A stretch of DNA of 64,000 bases from Lysobacteraceae bacterium SCN 69-320 (GTDB taxonomy: Bacteria; Pseudomonadota; Gammaproteobacteria; Xanthomonadales; Rhodanobacteraceae). A program made the position numbers and the translations under genes. The DNA lies in contig MEFP01000019.1 in NCBI GenBank assembly GCA_001725155.1, positions 1-64,000 on the forward strand. The letters are read 5' to 3'. Below are positions 1 through 7,956 of this stretch, piece by piece. The notes beneath the pieces were generated by a model, which was given only the letters and a program-made list of their open reading frames with translations, had not been told where the DNA came from and searched no databases. Positions within the stretch are counted from its first letter, which is position 1. The number at the start of each line of letters is the position of its first letter.

Positions 1-1004
1 GCCGGCCGGCAGGTTCACCGTATTGGAAATGTTGCCGCTGCCCGACGCGGTGCAGGTGCCGCCGCCGGCGCCCACGCAGGTCCAGGTGCAGGTTTCCACC
101 GCCGGGAAGGTGTCCGCCACGGTGGCGCCCGTCGCGTTGCTCGGGCCCGCATTGGATGCCGTGATCGTGTACGTGACGCTGCCGCCCGGTGTCGCGGAAG
201 TCACGCCGTCGGTCTTGGTGATCGACAGGTCCGCCGACGCGGCCAAGGTATCGGTGTCGGTCGCCGAGTTGTTGCCCGGCGTCGGATCGGTCACGCCGGC
301 CGGTGCGGCGACCGTGGCCGTATTGCTCAGGGTGCCGGTCGCGCTGGCCGAGACCGTGCAGCTCGCCGTATGAGTGACGCTGCCGCCGGCCGGCAGATTG
401 ATCGTGTCGGCGATGTTGCCGCTGCCCGAAGCCGTGCAGGTGCCGCCACCGGCCCCCACGCAGGTCCAGGTGCAGGTCAGGCTGGCCGGGAAGGTATCGG
501 CGACCGTCGCGCCGGGTGCGTTGCTCGGACCGGCATTCGACGAAGTGATGGTGTACGTCACGCTGCCGCCCGGCGTGGCCGTGGTCACGCCGTCGGTCTT
601 GGTGATGGACAGGTCGGCGCTGGCGGCCAGTGTGTCGGTGTCGGTCGCCGAGTTGTTGGCTGGATTGCTGTCCGTGATCGGCGAAGTCACCGTCGCGGTG
701 TTGCTCAGGGTGCCTGTGGCGGCCGCGGAAATCGCGCAGCTCGCCGTGTAGGTCACGCTGCCGCCGACCGGCAGATTGACCGAATCGGCGATGTTGCCGC
801 TGCCGGAGGCCGTGCAGGTGCCGCCGCCGGCGCCGACACAGGTCCAGGTACAGGTCAGGCTGGCCGGGAACGTGTCGGCCACGGTCGCGCCGTTCGCCGG
901 ATCGGGACCGGCGTTGCTGGCCGTGATCGTGTAGGTGACGCTGCCGCCCGGCGTGGCCGTGGTCACGCCGTCGGTCTTGGTGATGGACAGGTCGGTGCTC
1001 TGCG
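1..1004 (-). repeat. Tandem DUF11 coding repeats, period 378-384 bases
   Basis: Three near-identical tandem units encode the DUF11 domains. The GGTCTTGGTGAT landmark recurs at 211, 595 and 973, and the CAGGTGCC landmark at 53, 437 and 815, giving periods of 384 and 378 bases (128 and 126 codons). Identity is high at DNA level, not only in protein, which suggests recent duplication or gene conversion. The array runs off the left edge, so the copy number is at least three. Confidence 0.85.
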
Positions 1005-3153
1005 CGCGGCAGCCGGTCACGCTGACGTCGTCGATGGCCAGGCCGCCGAACACCACGCTGGCGTCGCTGTCCAGGTGGAAGCGCAGTTCACTGTTCAGTC
1101 CGGCCAGACTGTCGGCGCGGCGCGAGAACACGCCCCAGCCGTAGCTGCCGCCGATGTTGACCTGCGGATTGCCGGTGCCGGCCGAGGCGCTGATCGGCGT
1201 CGGGTCCAGCCATTCGTACAGGCGCACGGGCGTCGCGCCGCCGACCTGCTGGAAGTCGACGAACATGTGGTCGAAGTTCGCCGTCTCGATCTGATGCCGC
1301 TGCGCCCAGGTCACGACGATCGGTGCGACGAAGCCGGTGAGGTCGATGGCCGGCGACAGCAGGTCCTGGTTGGACGAGGCGTTGTAGGTGTTGTCCAGAT
1401 CGGTCTTCCAGCAGTTCACGCCGCTGTTGCAGGTCGAGAAGCCCGCGACCGGGTTGGCCGTGGTCGTGGCGACGGTGGCCGGCAGGCCGAGCTCCCATTC
1501 GTCCTGCGTGCCCGAGTGGGTGAAGCCCGCGGCGCCGGATTCGAAGTCGGTGCTGTAGACGGTCGCCGTTGCGAAGCCCGGCGGACAGGTCGGCGGCGGC
1601 GGCGCCTCGCAGATGCGCAGCGACCAGGAGTTCAGGGTGCCGCCGTTCGCGCCGGCCGTGTCGTCGCGCAGGTCCAGGGTCCAGGTGCCGCCCGCGTTCT
1701 CGCCGTCGTAAGCCGACAGACGGTAGGCGCCGGAGGTGGAGGCCGTACCGGCGGTGGAATTGTTCTCGGGCTTGAACTGCATGCCCTTGAGCACCGTGAA
1801 ACCCGGCGGAATTCCCGCCTCGTCGTCGAACACCAGGTCCATCTGCTGCTGGCCGCCGGTCGCGGCCGCTCCGATGTCGGTGAACAGGCCGTTGTCGTTG
1901 CCGGCCGGCGAGCGCAGGTGCGCGTCGACATCCTGCATCAGCGCGTGGTTCAGACTGATCGCGACGTCGATGTCCGCGATACGCGGGTTGCCCGGCACGG
2001 TAATCGTGGAGCTGACCAGGCCGGTGCCCGGGCCAATCGTCTTGGGCACGTCGGTGCTCGTATACGTCGTGCAGTTCACGCCTTCGTTGCTGGCTGGATG
2101 CACGCTGACGCTGAGGTGATAGGTCGCGGTCGGTCCGCCGACCGCGGCACTGGCCGAGTCGACGAACGCGTAGTACGTGCCGGCGTCCTTGACCGTCATG
2201 AACATGGCTTCCGACGGAAGGTTCGGATTCGGCGAAACGTCACCGGTGCCGGCATCGTCGACCACGAGGATCTGATTGTTGGCGTCGCCGAACAGGCCGA
2301 AGCCGAGGCGGCCATTCCAGGTCACGCCGTCACGCTCGGGGTCGAGATCGAGCGACAGGTACACGGTGTCGCCGGCGTTTAGGCTGATGCTGTACCAGTC
2401 CTGCTCGGTCGCGGTCGCGGGGTTGCGCGCTCCGCTGACCCATCCGTTGGCCGGCAGCGGATTGGCGGTCGCCGGCGTATCGTTGCTCTCGACCTCCGGC
2501 GTGGGCGCTCCGCTCTGCACGCGCAGGTGCAGTTCGTAGGGCCGCTCGGACGTCGTACCGGCCGTGAAATCGTTGACCTTGAGGTAATAGGTCCCCGTGG
2601 TCGGGATCGGGGTGCCGGCGATCGAGGACGACAGCGCCGCGAAGGAGCCATTGTCGTCGTCGAACTCCAGGACCGTGGTGCCGTCGCTGGCCAGCAGGGT
2701 CAGCTGGCTGTCGGTGCTGTTGCCGACCGACGCCGACGTCATCACCGCCGCATAGACGCGGTCGCCGGCGTTGGCCTGGAACGCGTAGAAATCGATATCG
2801 CCGTTGGGATAGAGATTGCCCTTGGCGACGAGGTCCGTGCCGCCGAGCGGGCTGGCCGTCGCCGCGGTGCCGTTGGGCTCCACCTCACCGGCATAACCCT
2901 GGCCGAACGGAACCGGCGCGTAGCTGTGCGGCAGCGGAGACGGCGGCGATGCCGCGCGCAGCGGCTGCACGCCCTTGGCCGGTTCGTCGCCGAACTGCAC
3001 CAGGTCGAACTGCAATGGAGCCGCCGAGGCCTTCGCACCGGATGTCAGGCCGGCGGGCGACGGAGGTCCGGCCTGAGCCGATACGATGCCCACGCACAAG
3101 GTCAACGCCATGGCAGCGGTGGCGCGCGCCAACGCAGTCGCGGATCGATTCAC
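1..3153 (-). CDS. Secreted multidomain DUF11-repeat protein, 3' end missing
   Basis: At least 1051 codons are read from a GTG at 3153, and the frame stays open to the window edge, so the C-terminus is missing. The first 28 residues form a signal peptide ending SAQA. Then come two pre-peptidase C-terminal (PPC) domains (about 89-205 and 221-349), a proprotein-convertase P-like domain (about 360-513, with a GTWTLDLRDD element), a beta-rich MAM or carbohydrate-binding-like domain (about 526-714), and three DUF11 repeats starting near 718, 844 and 972. Each DUF11 copy opens with DLSITKTDGV and contains TCTWTCVGAGGGTCTASGSG. DUF11 proteins are usually extracellular stalk or adhesin-like proteins, so this is probably exported and surface-bound or released. 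No catalytic domain is visible in the part seen. GTG was chosen because the signal peptide begins right after it. Domain calls are by eye. Confidence 0.85.
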   Translation of the reverse strand, partial: MNRSATALARATAAMALTLCVGIVSAQAGPPSPAGLTSGAKASAAPLQFDLVQFGDEPAKGVQPLRAASPPSPLPHSYAPVPFGQGYAGEVEPNGTAATASPLGGTDLVAKGNLYPNGDIDFYAFQANAGDRVYAAVMTSASVGNSTDSQLTLLASDGTTVLEFDDDNGSFAALSSSIAGTPIPTTGTYYLKVNDFTAGTTSERPYELHLRVQSGAPTPEVESNDTPATANPLPANGWVSGARNPATATEQDWYSISLNAGDTVYLSLDLDPERDGVTWNGRLGFGLFGDANNQILVVDDAGTGDVSPNPNLPSEAMFMTVKDAGTYYAFVDSASAAVGGPTATYHLSVSVHPASNEGVNCTTYTSTDVPKTIGPGTGLVSSTITVPGNPRIADIDVAISLNHALMQDVDAHLRSPAGNDNGLFTDIGAAATGGQQQMDLVFDDEAGIPPGFTVLKGMQFKPENNSTAGTASTSGAYRLSAYDGENAGGTWTLDLRDDTAGANGGTLNSWSLRICEAPPPPTCPPGFATATVYSTDFESGAAGFTHSGTQDEWELGLPATVATTTANPVAGFSTCNSGVNCWKTDLDNTYNASSNQDLLSPAIDLTGFVAPIVVTWAQRHQIETANFDHMFVDFQQVGGATPVRLYEWLDPTPISASAGTGNPQVNIGGSYGWGVFSRRADSLAGLNSELRFHLDSDASVVFGGLAIDDVSVTGCRAQSTDLSITKTDGVTTATPGGSVTYTITASNAGPDPANGATVADTFPASLTCTWTCVGAGGGTCTASGSGNIADSVNLPVGGSVTYTASCAISAAATGTLSNTATVTSPITDSNPANNSATDTDTLAASADLSITKTDGVTTATPGGSVTYTITSSNAGPSNAPGATVADTFPASLTCTWTCVGAGGGTCTASGSGNIADTINLPAGGSVTHTASCTVSASATGTLSNTATVAAPAGVTDPTPGNNSATDTDTLAASADLSITKTDGVTSATPGGSVTYTITASNAGPSNATGATVADTFPAVETCTWTCVGAGGGTCTASGSGNISNTVNLPAG

Positions 3154-3728
3154 GAGTTTTCCCCCAGTCAACAAGCTTGCGTTACGCCGGTTCCGCCGTG
3201 ACTCGGCGAGTGCCGGCAGACGTTCCGTAGCGATGCATCGCCGACGCGCCTCCCCAGGCGGCTGTCGTTGCCGAAAGGTATGCCTTCGCCGGCACGGTGT
3301 CGAGAGCGAAACCGCGTCGATGCCTGACGGGGAACCTAGCGCAAAACCTCGTCGCAAAGCGTCAGCGCCGGGTAGCGGAAGAGCACGCCTGAGCGGTTCA
3401 GGAATGTGATGAAGACTTCATCGGCTCCGGATCGCGGCCGGTGCCGGTCAGGCGGCAAAAGTTGATTTCTGGCATCCGACTGAGTTGCTTTCAGGACATC
3501 CAGCCGGACGCGGCTTCTGCACGATTTCGGGACATCCTGAGGATCGCGAGCACCCGAGCCGCGCGGCCGCACAACGCCGATCCGCGCTCGCCTCTGCTGT
3601 CTGCCCCTCTGCGGCAGACTCGATAAACCGACCGATCCGCGTTTCCCTGAAGACGCGGACCGGTCCGCTACCGGATCCGACCTGCTCGCCGTAATGGCGA
3701 GCCGTCGGCGACGCGCCGGCTGCCTCGC
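3154..3728. other. 575-base noncoding gap
   Basis: This lies between the start of the DUF11 gene and the stop of the WD40-like gene, both on the minus strand. Short open frames here have no Shine-Dalgarno sequence or recognisable protein. It should hold the DUF11 promoter, but no good -35/-10 pair was found. A 13-base inverted repeat (arms 3630-3642 and 3653-3665, one G-T pair) sits about 64 bases past the WD40-like stop, followed on the minus strand by TTTAT. It may be a weak terminator. Confidence 0.5.
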
Positions 3729-6287
3729 TCAGCGCACGACCGTATCGAACCCGTCGTCGAAGATCGCATCACCCTCCAGGCGCTTGAACAGCCAGTCGAC
3801 ATCGCCGGTTATCTGCGGCGTCGTGCGCCAGTTGCCGCCGACCGCGCGGAACGTCAGCGCCTGGCCGCTGGCCGACAACTGCGGCCGCGTGCGCTGGCCG
3901 CTGCCGGCGGCGCCGGCGCCATCCCGGCTTTCCAGCTGCAGCCAGTCCAGGGCCGCGCGATAGCTGTAGACGTCGTAGTCCTGGTCGACGTCCTCGGCAC
4001 TCAGCGACTGCGACGTGGAAAATGCCAAGGTGTCGCCATCGGCGCTCAGGGCGAGCTCGCCGCAATGCGCCGCCGTCGTCGTCGAACCGCAGATCTCGAT
4101 CACGCGCGCCGCAGTGCGATCGAGCAGGCGCAGATGCGTGAACTGACCGAACTCGCCGCTGCTGTCGACGAAGGCGATGCGGTTCGCATCGTCGGAAATC
4201 ACGATGGCCTCGCGGTTGCTGACGGCGCCGACCAGCGGCGCGCCGCCGGCCGGATCGCGCAGGCGCGTGAGCTGGCCGGTCTGGTTGTCGCGCAGAAACA
4301 GATCCGGGCTGTTGTCCGCATCGCCGGCGACGAGGTTGTTGGCCGCACTGACGAACGCGCTGTAACGGCCGCTGCGCGACAGGCCGGCGCGCGGATGGAT
4401 GGTCCTGTCGGCCGGCACGCCCTGGGCGTTGACGTCGATGCGCGTGAGCAGGCCGGTCTGCGCGTCGTGCAGGAACAGCCGCGCCTCGCCGCTGGCGGGA
4501 ATGAACGACACGAACTGCGCAAGGCGGCCGTCATCGGACAGCGTGGCCTGCAGACTGCGCGCGCCGGCGCCGACCGCGGCGGGCGGGTCGATGCGCAGAC
4601 TGCCGCCGGCCCCCACGCGCCAGAGATCCCAGGGCTCGCTCGGCAGCGGGCCGCCCCAGCCGCCGGTGAAGTCGAAAGGTTCGCGCCGGACCAGGAGCTC
4701 GCTGCCGTCGGCGGAGACGCCGGCCAGGGTCTGCTTGACGGGCCAGGTGGAAACCGTCGTCAGTCCATCCAGCGCGATCTCCGCCAGTGTTCCGCTGCCG
4801 ACCGTCGTACGGAACGCGCCGCCGCGGCGCAGCGGACCGAGATTGTCCGCGGAGCTGGCAAAGACCACGGCCGCATCGCCGCCGAGCACGAAGGCCGCAG
4901 CGACGTCCTGAGCGGCCGATCCGCGCAGGCTGGCACCGGCGATGCGCGGCGCTTCGGCGGACTGGCTCACGCGCGAGGTCTGGCCGGCGAGATCCACGGC
5001 GAAGACGTCGTTGCGCCGATTGTCGTCGGCGGCGACGAGGCTCTCGTCGTTGCTGTCGAACAGCACGTAGCGGCCGTCGCCGCTGAGCGCCGGAGCGGCG
5101 TAGTACCGGGTCGACGACGGACCCGACGCGGTCTGGGTGATCTGGGTCGTCGTGCCGGCGACGCGGTCGCGTCGATAGATCTGCGCACCGCTGACGCTAG
5201 CGCCGAACGGACTCGCCGAGGAACCGAACACGACGTAGCGGCCGTCGGCGGAGATCACCGCATGCTGGCTGTCGTCGCTGCCGGACACGCCGCCGACGGG
5301 CTGGCTGATCAGTTCCACCTGACGCAGCTGGCGGTCGAACACGTAGACGTCGGACCCGGCGTTGACGTCAGCCGGCAGCAACGCCGCATAGGTGCTCAGC
5401 GCGACGTAGCGGGCGTCGCCCGACAGGCTCGTATGCGACTGCGACAGCACGCTGGTGGGTCCGAGCACGCGGTCGACGCTGCCCTGCTGCAGATCGCGCA
5501 CGAACACGCCGCCTTCGTCGGCGATGCCGCTCACCGTGCGCATCGTGAAGCTCACCTGGGCGCCGCCGGCCGACAAGGCGGCCGAGCCGGCATCGACGAC
5601 GCCGGTCAGCGGCTGGCCGTTCGCATCCACGCTGAGCAGCTGCAACGCGCCGCCGTCGCGCGACCAGCCGTAGAGGTCGTGCAGAACGTCGTCGTCGGCC
5701 GCCACGAGCGGCGAGTCGGTCGTGAACACGACGCGCTCGCCGTGGGTGGACACGACCAGGCCGCTGATCTCGGCCGGCGAGGCATTCGTCGACGGCAGCA
5801 CCGGCGGCGTCAGCCGCTGCGTCGTGCCGCTGTCGCGATCGAACAGGTAGATGCCGCGGCCGCTGCCGCCGGGCAGGACGTCGCTGGCCAGGGACAGGTA
5901 GGCAATCCAGCGCCCGTCGCCGGAAATCGCCGCGTCGAAGCTGTCCCCGTCCGGCGCGCTGCCGTCCGGGCGACGGCTGATCCGGGTCAACGCGCCGGTC
6001 TGGCGGTCGCTCAGATAGACGTCGCGCTGCGCGCCGCCGTCGTCGGCGGCGAGATTGTTCGACGCGGTCGTGAAGACCGCATAGCGGCCGTCGTCGGAGA
6101 CGCCGAAGCGGCCGACCTGGGCATCGCGGTTGCCCTGCGCACCGAGCACCGACGCGGGGCCGTAGTTCAGCAGGTACAGCTCACCGGCCTGAGCCGTTGC
6201 GGCAACGGCCGCGAACAGACCAAACCCGCCCCACATTGCCACCCGCCCGCGGCCCGCGCGGTGTTCCTTTCCCAGCTGCTTGCCCAT
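3729..6287 (-). CDS. Secreted WD40/TolB-like beta-propeller protein
   Basis: 852 residues. The N-terminus has basic residues, then a hydrophobic stretch (about 18-35) ending TAQA, a good signal peptide. The rest is built of PD40/TolB-like propeller blades, with repeated phrases such as DGRYAVF, SGDGRWIAYLS, SLSGDARYVALS and DDGRLAQFVS alternating with DVYxxDRQTG. Around 10-12 blades suggest one or two propellers. It ends AIFDDGFDTVVR, a short acidic/aromatic C-terminus also seen in the beta-helix protein at 33790-35793. There is no catalytic motif, and the ligand is unknown. The ATG at 6287 was chosen because GGAG lies six bases upstream, although an in-frame ATG at 6236 also precedes the hydrophobic segment. 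It is probably transcribed alone, as the next gene is divergent. Confidence 0.8.
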   Translation of the reverse strand: MGKQLGKEHRAGRGRVAMWGGFGLFAAVAATAQAGELYLLNYGPASVLGAQGNRDAQVGRFGVSDDGRYAVFTTASNNLAADDGGAQRDVYLSDRQTGALTRISRRPDGSAPDGDSFDAAISGDGRWIAYLSLASDVLPGGSGRGIYLFDRDSGTTQRLTPPVLPSTNASPAEISGLVVSTHGERVVFTTDSPLVAADDDVLHDLYGWSRDGGALQLLSVDANGQPLTGVVDAGSAALSAGGAQVSFTMRTVSGIADEGGVFVRDLQQGSVDRVLGPTSVLSQSHTSLSGDARYVALSTYAALLPADVNAGSDVYVFDRQLRQVELISQPVGGVSGSDDSQHAVISADGRYVVFGSSASPFGASVSGAQIYRRDRVAGTTTQITQTASGPSSTRYYAAPALSGDGRYVLFDSNDESLVAADDNRRNDVFAVDLAGQTSRVSQSAEAPRIAGASLRGSAAQDVAAAFVLGGDAAVVFASSADNLGPLRRGGAFRTTVGSGTLAEIALDGLTTVSTWPVKQTLAGVSADGSELLVRREPFDFTGGWGGPLPSEPWDLWRVGAGGSLRIDPPAAVGAGARSLQATLSDDGRLAQFVSFIPASGEARLFLHDAQTGLLTRIDVNAQGVPADRTIHPRAGLSRSGRYSAFVSAANNLVAGDADNSPDLFLRDNQTGQLTRLRDPAGGAPLVGAVSNREAIVISDDANRIAFVDSSGEFGQFTHLRLLDRTAARVIEICGSTTTAAHCGELALSADGDTLAFSTSQSLSAEDVDQDYDVYSYRAALDWLQLESRDGAGAAGSGQRTRPQLSASGQALTFRAVGGNWRTTPQITGDVDWLFKRLEGDAIFDDGFDTVVR

Positions 6288-6498
6288 GCCAGACTCCGCT
6301 TGCCGGCCGCGACGGCGGCCATTCCTGCAGCCAAGTCGGCCGGCAGCGGCAATTCCCCCAAAGCGCGGACCGCCCCGGAACTGCGGTGCGGCGCGGCTCC
6401 GGCGCGATTGCGACCAATTGTTACCTGCGGCATGACGCTTGCTTTGCCCCGGGCGACTACAATCCCCGGGCTGTCCCCCTTCCCTGCCGGTCCCGCCG

Positions 6499-7752
6499 AT
6501 GCTGTATCACCTGCACGAGCTGCAACGTTCGCTGATGAGTCCCCTGGTCCATTTCGCCGAAGCCGGCGCCAAGACCTGGAGCGACAAGAGCACCCTGCTG
6601 TCGCAGATCCCCGGCGCGCCGCGCGTCGCCGCGGGCTTCGAGCTGCTGTACCGGCTCGGCAAGGATTACGAAAAGCCGTCGTTCGACATCCGCACCGTCA
6701 ACGCCCACGGCCACGTTGTGCCGATCGTCGAATACACGGTGCTGCACAAGCCGTTCTGCAACCTGATCCGCTTCAAGCGCTTCACCGACGACGCGGCCAC
6801 GGTCGACGATCTCAAGGACGATCCGGTCGTGCTCGTCGTGGCGCCGCTGTCGGGCCACCACGCGACCCTGCTGCGCGACACCGTGCGCACCCTGCTGCAG
6901 GACCACAAGGTCTACATCACCGACTGGATCGACGCGCGCATGGTGCCGGTCGGCGAAGGCGCCTTCCGCCTGGACGACTACGTCGCCTACATCCAGGAAT
7001 TCATCCGCCACATAGGCGCTGCAAAGCTGCACGTGATCTCGGTCTGCCAGCCCACCGTGCCGGTACTCGCGGCGATCTCGCTGATGGCCAGCAACGGCGA
7101 GACCACGCCGCGCAGCATGACCATGATGGGCGGCCCGATCGACACGCGGTGCAGCCCGACCCAGGTCAACGACCTGGCCACGACCAAGCCGCTGGCCTGG
7201 TTCCAGAACACCGTCATTCACGACGTGCCGGCCAACTATCCGGGCCACGGCCGCCGCGTCTATCCGGGCTTCCTGCAGCACGCCGGATTCATCGCGATGA
7301 ATCCGGGCCGCCACCTGAGTTCGCACTGGGACTTCTACGAGGATCTGCTCAAGGGCGACCTCGAGGACGCCCAGTCGCACCGCAAGTTCTACGACGAGTA
7401 CAACGCCGTGCTCGACATGCCGGCCGAGTACTACCTCGACACGATACAGACCGTGTTCCAGCAGCACCTGCTGCCGCGCGGGCTGTGGGACGTGAATGGC
7501 CAGCGCGTCGTGCCGGCGGACATCAGCGGCACGGCGCTGCTGACGATCGAGGGCGAACTCGACGACATTTCGGGGCTCGGCCAGACCGAGGCCGCGCAGG
7601 CGCTGTGCAGCGGCATTCCGGCCGAAAACAAGCAGCACCTGACCGTCAAGGGCGCCGGCCACTACGGCATCTTCAGCGGCCGCCGCTGGCGCGACGCCGT
7701 CTATCCGGACGTACGCGAGTTCATCCGCCGCCACGGCGCGCGCACGGCCTGA
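6499..7752 (+). CDS. phaZ: Intracellular poly(3-hydroxybutyrate) depolymerase
   Basis: 417 residues, the usual size for the intracellular PHB depolymerase family (PhaZa1 of Ralstonia/Cupriavidus). The protein begins MLYHLHELQRSLMSPL, typical of the family, so the ATG at 6499 was preferred to an in-frame start at 6439. The family uses Cys183, Asp355 and His388 instead of a lipase-box serine. Here Cys183 lies in VCQPTVPVL, Asp355 in GELDDISG and His388 in GAGHYGIF, at exactly those positions. It should hydrolyse native PHB granules in the cytoplasm to hydroxybutyrate, releasing stored carbon. There is no signal peptide. TACAAT at 6458-6463 is a possible -10, but no convincing -35 was found. The next gene in the same direction is a hybrid histidine kinase about 200 bases away. 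PHB synthase genes are not in this window. Confidence 0.93.
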   Translation: MLYHLHELQRSLMSPLVHFAEAGAKTWSDKSTLLSQIPGAPRVAAGFELLYRLGKDYEKPSFDIRTVNAHGHVVPIVEYTVLHKPFCNLIRFKRFTDDAATVDDLKDDPVVLVVAPLSGHHATLLRDTVRTLLQDHKVYITDWIDARMVPVGEGAFRLDDYVAYIQEFIRHIGAAKLHVISVCQPTVPVLAAISLMASNGETTPRSMTMMGGPIDTRCSPTQVNDLATTKPLAWFQNTVIHDVPANYPGHGRRVYPGFLQHAGFIAMNPGRHLSSHWDFYEDLLKGDLEDAQSHRKFYDEYNAVLDMPAEYYLDTIQTVFQQHLLPRGLWDVNGQRVVPADISGTALLTIEGELDDISGLGQTEAAQALCSGIPAENKQHLTVKGAGHYGIFSGRRWRDAVYPDVREFIRRHGARTA

Positions 7753-7956
7753 GTCCCGGCGCATGCCGCAGCTCCGTGCGGCATCGCGCAACAGGCGGCC
7801 ACGCCGGCTCGCCGCGGCCGGCGCAATGCCGGGCGCGGCGCTTCCGTGTGGAAAATTTCGTTTGTGGCGGAGCCCGCACCGTGTGCAAAATGGACGCTAT
7901 TCCGCCCCGCGCCCGAGCCCCATGAACGAGCTCCCGTCCTCGCTGCAGACCGGCCG

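Noticed and set aside
370-2382. Long open frame (670 codons) on the plus strand across the DUF11 gene
   Set aside because: It is the opposite-strand reading of a GC-rich gene: Arg/Gly/Val-rich, without domains or a ribosome-binding site. The minus-strand protein has clear domains.
4065-7925. Very long plus-strand frame (1286 codons) over the WD40-like gene and phaZ
   Set aside because: It crosses two real genes out of frame, and its composition is typical of GC-bias open frames. No domain matches.
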